DNA from: Rhodeus uyekii
Lineage: Eukaryota > Chordata > Actinopteri > Cypriniformes > Acheilognathidae
DNA: 64,000 nucleotides
Direction of reading: 5' to 3'
Assembly: GCA_037043235.1 (NCBI GenBank)
Contig: JAWRVZ010000029.1
Coordinates: 3,254,001-3,318,000 of the forward strand
Shown piece by piece: positions 37,601 through 49,249 of this stretch. The position numbers and the translations under genes were made by a program. The notes under the pieces are model-generated. The model was given only the letters and a program-made list of their open reading frames with translations. It searched no databases and had not been told where the DNA came from. Each line of letters starts with the position of its first letter. Position 1 is the first letter of the stretch.

Positions 37601-40044
37601 ACAGGCAAGCGAATCGTCATTTATGAGCGAAAAATAAGTGGGTATTTTAATCCAGATTGTGCTTTTTTAAAACAATTAGTCCTGCAGCTCTAATGCCTCT
37701 TCATAGTACAGTAATCCCTCGCCACTTCGCGGTTCAAGTTTCGTGGCCTCAGTGCATCACGGATTTTTCAAAAATATTCATCAAAAAATAAAAATTCAAA
37801 AATACAGCCATATCGGCAGCCGTATTGAGGAAAGCAGCGTTGTTTTATTGTGATGCGAGAGAAACAGTTTCCCAGGATGCCAGACAAAGAGAGAAACTCT
37901 CTCAGAGGCTTTGTACACGCCCACAGCACTCAGACAAGACACTTGATTGGTTCCCGGCGCGAGATCGACCAATGAGAGCACAAGTGAATGTATCCCGTGA
38001 GCTGATTGGCTGATCCTACTTTGCGGATTTTCACCTATGGCGGGGGTTCCGTTCCACATTAACCGATAAACGAGGGATCACTGTATTTAAATTTACTTGT
38101 CATAAAAACATAACTGGTAACACTTTGAAAAAAATGTCACATTGTGTGTAGTTACTATAGTAACAACTATAAGTTTTGAATTTTACATGCAACTAACACT
38201 AAACCAAATCCGGTAACACTATTTTACAATACCATTGTTACATGTAGTTACTATAAATGGTGTATAATTATCACATCATAAGTACATGTTAAATATTATT
38301 ACTCAGTACTTTGATGTATAATTGCACTCTAACGAGGACAACCTAAAATAAAGTAGAACCAAAAAAGTACACAATTTTAAAGTATGCACTGATAAAAACG
38401 AGTCTAATGATATTAAATTATACGTAGACCAAAAAAGATATGTTTCACAGAAAGGTTAGCGCTAGAATATTTCTCAACAGAATGACTTGTGTTAAAGCTA
38501 AACGGAGTATTTGGCAAGTTCTCACGTGTTGCACTTGCGGGGCAGAGCGTAACCCTGCAGTCCCGGCGGCAGAGGGATGTTACTGATCACCGCTCTGCAT
38601 CCGCGGCACTGAAGACACACTTTGGTCGCTTTGGCCCTCACAGCCGTAGAGGATATGATTATACCAGGAATCTTCACGAGACGCGACACCTGCTCCGACT
38701 GCAAAAACACAGAGACAAGTAGAAAATAAAAACGTCAATTTTCTTCACTGTAGATATATGGATGTGGCACACGAAGGCACACATTAAAAGAAAACCAAAA
38801 CTCTGCCGTCCATCGGTTTTCATTGTTAAATGAACAGATTATTTTCTCACTTTCAGGCTGCGGATGTTGGACGGGTGGGCGTCGCTCTTCAGCATGACCT
38901 GGATGTCCTGAACGGTCTCTTCTCCGAGAGGCCGTGGACGCGTGACCTCATCAGCCACTTCCTGCGCCGCCTCCTCCAGCTGTCAATCACAGAGCAACAT
39001 CATTACATGCAGAACCTTACAAACAACAATGTTCAAATTTCATGAATACAGCATCCCGTAAAGCCATAAACATTTTTAAACGCAAATCACATGTAATAAT
39101 AAAGTCAATAATAATCTACAATTATTTTTGTTCATTAATTAACATTAATAATTATTAATTTGTTATTGCAGTTTAAAGCTCTTAAATATATTTAATTAGA
39201 AATTTACTTAAAATACATCCAACTGAAGTCTATCAACTTTTCCAATATCTATGTGAAAAGTCATTTCTGTACTTCGGTCCTTACCAAAGGCAAATTCTCA
39301 GTGGGAAGTTTGTAAAGACAGTCTGACAGATCTTCATCAAAACTGGCCAAATCCTCCATCTCCACTTCAATCCAGTACTCTCCCAAAGTATAATGCCTCT
39401 TGAGCTCATCTCTAGGGGATAAATACATTTAACAAAGGGGCAAAGCATTAGAATCATATAAATAGCAGATTAAGATGATAAACCTATTTTAAAAAAGTAT
39501 ATATTTTAAATATACGGTTCACTTTATTAAGGTAAATGGAAAGCAGCGTTGGAAAATCATTCATTCGAACATATTTGATTCTTTCGAACGGTTCTGAATA
39601 CTGAGCCGACTCTAAACGATTCAGTGTTTCAAAACATGTTCCAATGATTCCTCAGAAGAACGATTCAATTCGAGCACAAGTCTAAGATAAATCTACAACA
39701 AATTGAATATAGATGGATATACTGTGAATAAGTAGATTCACAAAGAATAAGAGGATATAATAAATTATATAAATATACAAAATGCAACGATTAACACAGA
39801 GAAACTGTAGTTACATATTGTGAAAAAAAGGATCATCACCAGGACTCAGACAAACACATCTGATGTCACATTACCTGTATTTGTAGGTGAATCCAGTGCG
39901 ATCGGTGCCGACTCTAAATTGCCTCAAGAACTCACGAAACTTCTTTTTGATGTGGCTGCGTTTCACGACCCCCTCATCGCCAGTTCCTTCCCCTCCACCG
40001 AAACTGTCACTGTAATAAACTCCTGGATCATCAAATCCCGACAT
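30543..40044 (-). CDS. mcm5: DNA replication licensing factor MCM5
   Basis: MCM5 is an AAA+ subunit of the MCM2-7 replicative helicase loaded at origins in G1. Sixteen exons: 39875-40044, 39285-39411, 38851-38979, 38526-38698, 37112-37267, 36857-37026, 36600-36771, 36408-36519, 33376-33519, 33214-33279, 32948-33124, 32724-32836, 32066-32194, 31797-31939, 30738-30865, 30543-30644; 2211 nt, 736 aa, the family length. It starts MSGFDDPGVYYSDSFGG. A Cys cluster (VCLQCRGC, then RKCNT) is in exon 4. Walker A is GDPGTAKSQ in exon 8, Walker B CIDEFDK in exon 9, and the arginine finger SRFD in exon 11. The C-terminus is QRKVLYRVK. The last intron has a GC donor (CAG/GCGAGT). The 2.9-kb intron 33520-36407 contains nested pogo-like elements. 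Confidence 0.97.
31384..31427. repeat. (AT)n microsatellite in a local repeat
   Basis: One of three AT runs in 31.26-31.69 kb. A block of ACACACGTATACATAAAAAA and TTTAATTTTTTTTT separates them and is itself repeated (near 31331 and 31428). Confidence 0.85.
31557..31627. repeat. (AT)n microsatellite
   Basis: About 35 AT units followed by (CA)n, in an mcm5 intron. Confidence 0.9.
32262..32695. repeat. MITE-like repeat, copy 1
   Basis: Ends near TGTTTCCATCC and inverse ATGGAAACCG. The internal words GGTTAGTCCAGTAATCC and GACTTTGATTCAGGCGTTTC recur inverted at 42247-42675. It lies in an mcm5 intron. Confidence 0.6.
34790..35680. mobile_element. Pogo/Tigger-like MITE (family F), nested
   Basis: Left end CAGTGGTACCTCGGTTTACG, right end CGTAAACCGAGGTATTACTG, TA at 34788-34789 and 35681-35682. 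TACGAG words repeat in both subterminal regions. It interrupts 33739-35767 and so is younger. It contains a GC-rich 25-bp minisatellite. Confidence 0.9.
35142..35225. repeat. 25-bp GC-rich minisatellite
   Basis: Units start at 35142, 35167, 35192 and 35217 (last partial). Each reads GGCGCTGGCGTCGCGCGAGT then CTCCC. The full copies are identical. Confidence 0.92.
35900..36360. other. AT-rich intron sequence
   Basis: Low-complexity TA/CA-rich sequence with repeated ACTAAAACAT words in an mcm5 intron. Nothing coding seen. Confidence 0.6.
37709..38083. mobile_element. Pogo/Tigger-like MITE (family G)
   Basis: Left end CAGTAATCCCTCGCCACTTC, right end TAAACGAGGGATCACTG, TA at 37707-37708 and 38084-38085. 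The CTCGC.ACTTCGCGGTTCAAG start is the classic Tigger terminal style. A second copy lies at 59669-60183. It is in an mcm5 intron. Confidence 0.9.
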
Positions 40045-40226
40045 GTTGCAAATGTTCTGGAGTAGACACCTTGTAATAAACGATCAATAAGATATCACTT
40101 CAATAAGTGATGTGAAGTCAACAATGTGTTTCCCTGACACACGCGGGCTGACTTTCGCGGCAAAACCAAGAGCACTGCCTCGAGCTGGAGGCTGACTCCT
40201 CCCTCTGTGAATTATCCGCCCCGCTT

Positions 40227-40298
40227 ATTGGTCCACAAGTCTTCATGACGAGAAACGTCACGAGAAAGGCGTTACCAAAGAGGAGTACTGGCGGGAAA
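40227..40298 (-). promoter_or_regulatory. mcm5: mcm5 promoter: E2F site and CCAAT box
   Basis: On the minus strand TTTCCCGCC (40290-40298) is a consensus E2F site and CCAAT (40227-40231) lies closer to the ATG. A further TTTCGCGGC word is near 40153. E2F control of MCM genes at G1/S is well established. Confidence 0.7.
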
Positions 40299-40513
40299 AG
40301 CACAAAGCAAAGCGAAGGGACCGGAACTAGTTGTACTGTTTGGCGCGGAAGATCAGCATTGTTGAAGACTTTTTTTCTTTCCATTTTCACAGTTAACAAC
40401 ACCTTATTTATATGAAAATAAAACTTAATAAAGAGAAGCAGTAATCTAAAAAAACATCAGTGCCGAAATGTTTTGCATGTTTTGCAGGCTCAAAACCACA
40501 TCCATTCTGACAG

Positions 40514-40518
<5 letters not shown>

Positions 40519-40578
<60 letters not shown>
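40519..40578. repeat. (TA)n microsatellite
   Basis: About 30 TA units between mcm5 and gcat. Confidence 0.92.
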
Positions 40579-40582
<4 letters not shown>

Positions 40583-40599
40583 TAAAAGATTATACCATT

Positions 40600-41311
40600 G
40601 AAACTATATAAAGATAGATTATAGCAGAAAGCTTGAACTGTGATCTCAGAATAACCACTGACATAGATGTGAAACTTCCAAAGTTACCTTTTACATTTTT
40701 GTGGTTACAAGAATTCTTCAGTGTTCCTTAATTCCATTACTGTTTACACAAATAAAAAGCCTATAATAGATTGTTATAACATAATGACAGACTCCATTGT
40801 GACAACAAGCCCCGCTATTAGGCTATTGCTTAAAGAAATATTATAAATGGTAAAAAAGGGCTTTTTGTTTATTAATCATCAAGAATGATGAATGTTTAAT
40901 TTCATAAAAGTTTTTTTTCCCTCAGGCTTTGTAAGTAGTTACAAAGTAGTTATAAATAGGTCATAATTCTATAATAAATAAATAAATACAGTGTGCAAAG
41001 GTTTTAGATAACAAAGGAGACATTAAATTAAATCATCTTTTTATTTTTATTGTAGCATAAGCATGAACTGTACATGATTTAGCAAATAATACAAATGTCT
41101 CAATTGAAAAACATCAAGACACTTTTGGTATAAAGCTGCTGTACAAGACTGCTGTAAAAGTAGCAACTATTAAATCACAGAGAACATATTTATTCTGCTG
41201 GTACTGAAAGTATATCTCAATAGCATTAGAGTCATTTTTTTCTATGATATGTAACTTTAGCCTCATTCTAGCAACTTCAGTCAGCAACTTTGTCAGTTTG
41301 TGTTTCTGGCA
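40600..41311. other. Intergenic region between mcm5 and gcat
   Basis: No exon seen. Minus-strand AATAAA at 41046-41051 lies about 260 bases past the gcat stop and is its likely poly(A) signal. Confidence 0.5.
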
Positions 41312-44300
41312 TTAGGAAATGACACCGTGCTTCCGGCCTGTCTGTATGAAGGCATCTACGGTGCGATCAATGTCCTCATCAGTGTGAGCTGCAGAGATCT
41401 GGACTCGAATGCGGGCTTTTCCTTTGGGAACGACTGGGTAGGAGAAACCGATCACATACACTCCTGATGACAAGGAGAGAAAAACACTGTTTCAAACTGG
41501 GCTGCTGGACTTCAATCTTTTATTAGATCGATATGACTTGTCCTCCCGAATTCTCACCCAGTTTTAGCATGTCGTCAGCCATGAGCGAAGCCAGTCGAGC
41601 GTCTCCTAGCATCACAGGGCAGATGGGGTGAGCTGTGCCAGAAATGGTGAACCCTGCCTGGGTCATGTTGTTTCTAAACCTTTGGGCCAGAAGAAAAGAC
41701 GCACAATAGACCATTGTGTTAAGAACTGCCATCATTAGCACAGTGAACTCAAAAAAAAAAATCCTTTCTGCTTTAAAGCATTCATACTATCAAACAGGAA
41801 TACTGAACCAGCAAAAGTCAGCTCGTTTTGACTGTAAGACCGACTGCAGCTCAGAAAAGCAATAGTCTGTTAGTTTTAACCCTGCTTATCTCCATTCCAC
41901 AAAAGGTACATGCAGTGACACAAGCTGAAGGGTGTAACCGAATCTGCAGTAGAAGCGTCGCAGAACGCAGACTCCCACTTCCAGTCCTACCTCATGGTTT
42001 TGGCTGCCATGGACTGAGCGATTTCATTGGATGCCAGCAGTATCTCCACAGCGCGGGTGGCACAGCCCACCACCGGAGGGGGGAGGGAGTTGGAGAAGAG
42101 ATACGGACGAGACCGCTGTCTCAGAAGCTCAATTAAAGCCTTGGGTCCGACAGTGTAACCACCTGACAGAAAATCAGAAAAATATGTGAGAGTAAAACTG
42201 CTTCAAGCTTTATTAGCAAAGGAACTTTTCAATTTAATTTGTGATTTTCCATCCACCTATTTTTATGTGAATTGCATAGAAAATAAGCAAAATGCTGGAT
42301 GGAAAAGGCAAGACGCGAATAAACCCCTTGATGACAAAAAATTAAATATGTATGCGATTGGATAACTGGACTAACCACCGGATCATTTACGGTCACAGAA
42401 TCTCAAATGATGGCTTGATCATTTCTGAAACACCTGAACCAAAGTCTGGCATCAAATTATTTGGTTTAATTCTTCCCCAGACGTGGCTCACATGATTGTT
42501 TCCACAAACACCAGACCCCCGAACGCAAGAGAACATGACAGTTTACCGGATTTCGTCTTCACGCTCTGAGATGCCAAAGTGGCAACTTCCATTTTTATTA
42601 TAGGTTTTTGCATCAATTTCCCAGCAAGTGATGATTTTGTTATTTTAAACACAGGAGATGGAAACAGTGGAAACAGTTTTATTCGATTATCCAATTTTGA
42701 GCACAAGTTAAATTTGCAACTTCAGACAGAAACATAGCGATAGTAGCTTGACTATGTAAACCGTTTATGTGATTTAATGAGAAATTACGAGAATTAATAT
42801 CTAGAAATGAAAGACATGCGTACCAGCGGCACCTCCCAGTGCTTTTCCCAGAGTGGAATTAACAATGTGCACTCTGTCCATCACACCCAGCAGCTCATCG
42901 GTTCCTCTGTGGGAAATAAACATGACATAAGAATTTCTCACACGGTTTAAATGAGTCTTTAAGCATAAAAATAAATAACCGTCTTAACATTTTACAAAGA
43001 AGGTCTCTTTAAAGAAGTGATTCTAAACCAACAAACTTCCAGATGACTCAAGACAAAATAAGCATTAAAATAAGCTAAAACCATAAAATGGTTACTTCTA
43101 TAATGAATATATATCTTTCTCAAAAATATTATATTGGTTAGAATTGTGAGTGGGGGGGGCCTTTAAATATTGATGTGGAAAATGGGAGGCGAAGCATATT
43201 CCATCGATTTACAACCTTGTAGCTCTGTCTATTTTTAAAGGTTTGCAAGTTCTTTAAAAATCAATTCCTCTATGGAGAAAATGAATGGGATGTTTCCTAC
43301 TGGAATCAGACTGTTACACTCCATTTTTGCAAGTGCCACCAAATGTTTTTTTTCTCCCCTGTCTACTTACCGGCCACGAGGACCCATGAATCCTGTGGCA
43401 TGACATTCATCAATGAAAACCAGTGCTTTGTACTGTTCAGCCAGATCACAGATGCCCTTCAGAGGAGCCACGTCCCCATCCATGGAGAACACGCCGTCCG
43501 TGACCACCAACCTCAGACGGGAGGACTGTGGGATGAAGCGAGTAAATCAACACTAAACTCTCCAAAAATGATCTAGCTCAAAAGTGTATTAAGCAGAAAC
43601 GAAATGCAAAACTAAACTAAAAGTTATGCAATGTTTTATTACAATTACATCCTGCAGTGTAGTTGTCGACAAGCATTGACTTAATGCAACATTTATTTTC
43701 ATATCCCCATGCATATAAACCACTTGAAGCTTGCGGTGCAAACCTTTGATTTGCATCACGAGAAAAGTCCAGTGATGGCACCTACCTGTGCTTCTTTGAG
43801 CTTTACTTCCAGGTCGTTCAGGTCCATGTGCTTGTAGCGGAACCTCTTGGCACGGCACAATCGAATGCCGTCGATAATAGAAGCATGGTTTAGTTCATCA
43901 GACAACACGGCATCATCAGGACCCAGTAGGACCTGCAGCAAGGAGCACCAGAGTATTGTTACAGTGCATTGGCAGCGGTGCCAACAATACATGTTTCGTT
44001 AAGTATATCATGACAATTGGTTAAGTCACCTCAAACAGACCAGCATTGGCATCAAAGCAGCTTGCATACAAAATGCAGTCTTCTCTTTCATGAAACTGGG
44101 CTAGTTTCTCTTCCAAGTCCTTGTGGAGGCTCTAGAGAACAGATTAAATTAAACTTTAAGGCATTGATATGCATCGCTAACAGCGTGTTCAAAAGATTAT
44201 TGTCCCTCACCTGTGTGCCGCAAATGAAGCGAACTGAACTAAGGCCAGCGCCATATTTCTGCAGGGCTTCTATTCCAGCCTTCACCACCTCTGGATGACT

Positions 44301-44807
44301 GGATAAACCCAGGTAGTTATTGGCACAGAAATTCAATATATCTGCAACAGAAATAGGGAGGTATGGGTCATCAGAAGAAGAAGAGGAGCACAGGATAAAA
44401 TCATTTTTTGAGCTTCTTTATTCACATATATGTGGTTATGCTGGACAATTGGCTGCTTTCCTTCATTATCCAGTTCAAGACATTTGCAAAAATAACACGT
44501 AAATTAAAAAAATATTCAAAAGATGTTTTTCCACACCAGTGTTTTATTAGTATTGAAATACTATTATAACACTGATACTATTTTTTATTTTTTTTTGTCA
44601 TTTCATGTTTTTATTGGAAAGCGCCTTGTGCATCTTTTGGTTGTTGAAAGGTGCTATATAAATAAAGTTTGATTGATTGATACTATTATAGTTTGTATTA
44701 ATATTTAGTTGAGTTTGGAAACACCTTACAGAAAGGTTTCATTAGTTAACATGAACAAATAATGAACCACTTCTACAGCATTTATTAATCTTTGTTAATT
44801 AGATAGT

Positions 44808-44875
<68 letters not shown>

Positions 44876-45488
44876 AAGACAAATAGATATATAGATAGAT
44901 AGATAGAGTCAGACAGAGAGACAGATATATAGATAAACTGACTGACAGACAAACAGACGGATAGATAGACAGACAGAAAGACAAATAAATTGACAGACAG
45001 ACAGACAAATAGATAGATAAAGTCAGACAGAGACAGATAAACTGATTGACAGACAGACGGACAGACAGATAAAGTTATTAACTTTGTCCAATAACTGATC
45101 CTTTATCACTGATACTTTGTACAACATTTTAACCTCTATAAGTGACTAAACCTAAACAAATAAAAGTTTAAGTTTGACAGAGAAGATTTAGTTCTTGCTA
45201 GGCGCCTCCAGGAATGCACAACCTAAACATAGACACGTCCAGCGCTGAGGTGTGTGTTTTGAGGCTCGGGCTGGGCTGCTCACCGCCTCTGCTGCCGTCC
45301 ACGGTGATATGAGGACCCTGTCTGGAGGTGATGACTCGCTCCCCCTTCCATGTGCCCGCAGCTCGGATGGAGTCCAGCTCGCTCTCCAGGACAGACAGCG
45401 CCTGAGGCACGGCGGCATACGGTCTGCTGGGCTGGAAAACACTCCTGAAGGGAGCGCAGAGATGACGAGCAGCTGCGCGAAGCGACAT
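41312..45488 (-). CDS. gcat: Glycine C-acetyltransferase (2-amino-3-ketobutyrate CoA ligase), mitochondrial
   Basis: GCAT is a PLP enzyme that cleaves 2-amino-3-ketobutyrate with CoA into glycine and acetyl-CoA, the second step of threonine breakdown in mitochondria. Nine exons: 45284-45488, 44211-44341, 44030-44131, 43786-43932, 43371-43525, 42824-42906, 41991-42162, 41558-41679, 41312-41463; 1269 nt, 422 aa (human 419). The Arg-rich N-terminus without acids (MSLRAAARHLCAPFRSVF) fits a mitochondrial presequence. Conserved blocks follow: NFCANNYLGLSSHPEV, SVRFICGTQ, DELNHASIIDGIRL, the PLP-contact IDECHATGFMG, and Lys268 in STLGKALGGAAG as the Schiff-base lysine. The C-terminus is AFIQTGRKHGVIS. 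All junctions keep phase. Transcription is in the same direction as mcm5. Confidence 0.97.
42247..42675. repeat. MITE-like repeat, copy 2 (inverted)
   Basis: GGATAACTGGACTAACC and ACACCTGAACCAAAGTCTGG are the inverse of words in 32262-32695; ends TTTTCCATCCACC and GAGATGGAAAC. It lies in a gcat intron. Confidence 0.6.
44600..44685 (+). repeat. Non-LTR retrotransposon 3' tail
   Basis: AAGCGCCTTGTG ... GGTGCTATATAAATAAAGTT ... TGATTGATTGA is the usual tail of a fish LINE family with a short repeated end. It is 5'-truncated and lies in a gcat intron. Confidence 0.65.
44800..44902. repeat. (GATA)n microsatellite
   Basis: About 16 perfect GATA units followed by degenerate GACA/GATA blocks running to about 45070. 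Confidence 0.95.
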
Positions 45489-45549
45489 TTCTCCCACACT
45501 ATCACAGAAAACACTACAGCAAAACTGTTTGGACTGAAAGTGTGACGTT

Positions 45550-46490
45550 GACAGCGGATATATGCAATGTCCACGGGCGTAGAAACATCAACCAATCAGA
45601 TGCATTTGCGTAAGAGGGCGGGGCGCTCTTATCCAATGGGAGAGCAGAGGAGGGTTCTGCGTCTTAAAGAAACAGGCTCATGGTTTTATAAGACCGATAT
45701 AAATTGTATATCTCTTTAAGTTCCAAAATATAATGTAAAGGTTTATTGTTATTGTCGGGAACTACTACTGCAAGCTCCAATATGCATTTGAGATGAATCG
45801 GTTGAAAAAGTTTAGATAAAAAGCGAATGAGCAAAAAGTAGCAGGACCGGATAAGATGTAGTGTTCGAATAGAACCTTTTCGTTTCGCGGGAAAGAGCAA
45901 CATGTGTCACTTACGCGGGAATATCTATAACCACTGCACATGAGCAGGAGTCAGTCATAGCGCTCTAGTGAAGAAAGAAAGAAACTAGTTTTTATAACCC
46001 CTCTCGTTTTATGAAAATGTCGTCAAGGACACATTTTTGGACTGGGAATATTTTAACCTTATAAGGAATAAATTCAGTTTGGACCTTTTTTGAGTTTTTT
46101 CCTTCAGGCTGCAGAGGACTGAGTGAAATAGAAAAACTTTAAAAGGTAAGTAATTCGTATGGCAATGTTATATTTTATGTTTATAACAAAAAGCACGTAC
46201 TTACAGTCTTTGAACGCACATAAACACAGTAGTTTAGGTTATCTATATTATATAGCATTATTATTATTATTGCAACTTGGTTATATCAAGTTTAGATTAA
46301 TAGATTGAATACAAATATTCAATTAACTATGTGCACCTCGTATAATATTTATCTTAATAAAAGTATAAAAATTGACTTTGGGTGGATTGATGATGGGAAA
46401 GATATAATATCTCGTGAAATCAGCCATACGAATGCACTAATGCAGAAAAATAATGCACAATTGAATCAATTTGTTACTGTTAATGTAACC
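45550..46490. other. gcat upstream region and possible plus-strand first exon
   Basis: CCAATCA (near 45593) and CCAATGG (near 45633) lie upstream of gcat. Further out, GCGGGAAAG (near 45890) and GCGGGAATA words precede a strong donor, AAAAG/GTAAGT, at about 46146, which could end a non-coding first exon of a plus-strand gene. I found no coding exon joined to it. Confidence 0.3.
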
Positions 46491-46495
46491 TGGTT

Positions 46496-46590
46496 GCACC
46501 TTGGGTCTGAGAGTTACAGAATTTCAATTCTCTGTATGTATGTGCTGTATATATTGCAGAATTGACAATAAAGCTGACTTTGACTTGACT
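46496..46590 (+). repeat. Non-LTR retrotransposon 3' tail, second copy
   Basis: Same block as 14481-14573, with ACAATAAAGCTGACTTTGAC and a repeated ACTTG end. Confidence 0.65.
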
Positions 46591-46860
46591 TATTCTGTGA
46601 TATGAAGCGCTACGTCACATTCAGCTCTACTTCAACTTTAGTCGTAAAACTTTAATTTCTCAATATGAAAGATACCATCTAGATTCTGTTCTCTGTTTTT
46701 GCACTGTATTTATGTAAAGTTCTGCAATAAAAAAAGAAAAAAGTCGTCGTAATCCTTACACGTCATAATGGGCGTTCCTTATTCGCGGGAAATCCAAATT
46801 CCAAAACAGTTCCAGTTTTGAGCCGACAGAAACACGGAAGTCTAGAGAACAAAAGCGAAT

Positions 46861-46891
46861 GGAATTCTATATGGAAACCATCAATACAGGT
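46861..46891 (+). other. Candidate short first coding exon
   Basis: The frame reads MEFYMETINT and ends at a phase-1 donor CAG/GTCAGA. A GCGGGAAATCC word lies about 80 bases upstream, as also before the candidate at 63177. Joined to the acceptor at 47760 it would give a frame of about 35 codons. No family recognised; a chance frame is quite possible. Confidence 0.2.
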
Positions 46892-46928
46892 CAGATCTAT
46901 TCTGTTTCATCCATCTGCATTTTCAAGC

Positions 46929-47459
46929 TAGCGGGGTTAAGTTAGTTTTGTTTTTGATATTCGTCACATATTCAGCGATAACTCCAAAACGACTCGCTCC
47001 CAAAAAAATCTTAACAACGTTATCACAAAAAGGAAATATGTAATAATGTTTGACAAGCTTCCTTTTCGTTATTTTCGCTCGATATAATTAAGTGCACTGG
47101 CCGGGAAAATAGTCTGAATGTGAGTTACGCCGGGAAAGCTCGGTAAGGCACCGTGAGAAAAGTGCACGTTTTTTTATTTTTCCGCTATAATTTGTTGAGT
47201 GTGTGTAGACATGAGACCAGTGGCATTTACTCAAATGGGACAGTGGACAACTTTCACAACCTGTCTTTTCACTCCTACTGGTATAAAAGGGAATTGCATG
47301 TCCAAAATTACCTTTCTTTTTGTAATCGCTTTTTTCAGCACGGTCCCTTACTTACAGCGGGGCAAAGTGCGATTTTTTTTAAAATATTTTTGTTGTTGTT
47401 GAGCGAGTCGTTTTAGAGTTATTGCCATTTTATACTGAATGTGTGACTGAACCCCGCTA
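46929..47459. mobile_element. Foldback/MITE element
   Basis: Ends TAGCGGGGTT and AACCCCGCTA. The arms stay alike for about 70 bases: left TCACATATTCAG ... AAAACGACTCGCTC, right GAGCGAGTCGTTTT ... CTGAATGTGTGA. No coding frame of note. It lies just before the duplicated block. Confidence 0.75.
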
Positions 47460-47753
47460 AACAAACTTTAATGGCTTTCTCTCTCGACTGTTTTCTACTT
47501 CCTGTAGCTACTGTATTTAACAAGAGGAACGACATATTCATAGTAATTTATAATCACAATTTAGAGCGATTATATGCTATACAAAGTGTGTAAATGCATA
47601 AACAAATAGTATTTTGGATCATTAGTCATCAGCGAAAAACCTTGTTATCCCTCGATTGTTGATTGAAGCAAGGATAACCCTGTGTAGATCAGAGCTATAT
47701 TTGATTCCACTGAATATCGCTTTATGAATTATTCTGATTTAAGTATTTCTTAC

Positions 47754-47838
47754 CACAGACAGGACTACCATAACTGAACACCTGCGGAGAGTTATTAGAA
47801 GAGCCTGCAGATCCCTGTGCTGCGGTGGACATCATGAC
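47754..47838 (-). other. Conserved open block with splice-site words
   Basis: On minus, a frame MMSTAAQGSAGSSNNSPQVF followed by SYGSPVC ends at a strong donor TGTG/GTAAGA. On plus, the same bases follow an acceptor TTACCACAG and read RTTITEHLRRVIRRACRSLC to a stop. The matching block in copy 2 (58353-58437) stays open in both frames. I do not recognise a family; it could be a residual first exon. Confidence 0.25.
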
Positions 47839-49249
47839 TCTGGTGTGTGACTATTATTCTTCAATAAATGTAGAGAAATAATAAAAGTTTCTAAACGCAT
47901 TGTGAAGTCATGCAATGTGCTCATCCAAAACAAACAGAGATACGGCTTTCGGTTGAAGAAACAACACCACATCTTGGTTTGAGCACTGTACGACCATGGA
48001 TTTCCAGTGAGGATGGAAATATTATTAGAATCGTTTAGGTGAGACTCTTTCTGTGAATTTGATGAATTGATCTGATTGTTGATGAAAATTAATGACATTC
48101 TGTTGATGGTACAATACTAATGTCCACTCCATTCATCCCATACAGAAAATTTGGACCAAGATGAAGAAACAACTTTATAAGGTTCGCACTTCAGAGATGG
48201 AAGATCGGCCCCCTTGAAATCGCTGTTGTCCCAGCCACTTAAATCACAAATTCATGAGAGGAGCCGATGTCAAGAGGTGGAGCAGAGTTACTGGCGCTCT
48301 CGCTTCAGGCATGCAGTTTTGGGCCTAAAGTTTGGGTTTTGGTCCATGCAAGGCAATTAAAGAGCATAATATTGTCTATTTGATTGTAACAGGGAGTCCT
48401 GCCAAGTTGTTGCCCATAGGATTTAATTTGGTCACCAGTGAAACATTTCTAGAGTCAATTAATGAATCAATCATTCATTCATTCATTCACTCTTCATTGG
48501 AAGTGAGTATATCAGGGCTGATATTCTACATTTAAGCATTTGGCACAATACATTTCTTCTCTTCCAAAGAAAATGGTTTTGAAAAAACACAGCTTTTTGC
48601 AATTGGCAAAAAATGCACATTGAATACACAGTAAATATGGTGGACTGTAACAACAGACACTTTTCCACCAACCAGGCCCAACAGTTCATGGAACGGTTAC
48701 AGTTATTTATTTCCAGTTATTATATAGTTATTACAAGTTGATGATAAACATGAAAAGAAATACCTGATATTTCCCCCATAACGCAGTTGCTATTAACATC
48801 TCATATTGTCTGTAAACCGTTCCATTACCAAAGCATTGAGTAATGCATTTATATTGTATACCAAAGATGAATAGTAGAAAATGAGACCATATCCGTACTG
48901 GATGGCCCGGAACGGAATGGTTGAGCAAAGATAATGGTTTGGCCCGATTTGGAAAAGTGGCTAAAATTATATATACATTTATAGACACTACCTGAGTCTT
49001 TTCACTTCAACTTACTTCATCAAAGCATAATATCTTTCGCTTCATTTCATTTCATAAATATTGTGCCTGGCTTCTGTTTCATAAAAAATAAAATAAAAAT
49101 GAGACCAGGGTGGAGGTGGTGGTGGAGGTGGGGCTCTAGTTGCTTTAAAACTGCAGTAATTTTTTTTTACACTGTAATTAAAATCAATGTCAAATGTAAT
49201 TTACTTAAAATTTCAATTCAAAATGAATCAGAATTTCTTTTTTTAAATA

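Noticed and set aside
44804..45000. CRISPR-like regular repeats
   Set aside because: Simple GATA/GACA microsatellite in a vertebrate genome; no spacers.
45489..45497. Longer gcat start (GEMSLR...)
   Set aside because: The upstream codon is GTG, not ATG; the ATG at 45488 gives a standard presequence.
45870..45900. Interferon response element near gcat
   Set aside because: TTTCGTTTC has only one base between the half-sites; the standard element needs two.
47153..47416. 87-codon plus frame
   Set aside because: It lies inside the foldback element 46929-47459 and shows no family resemblance.
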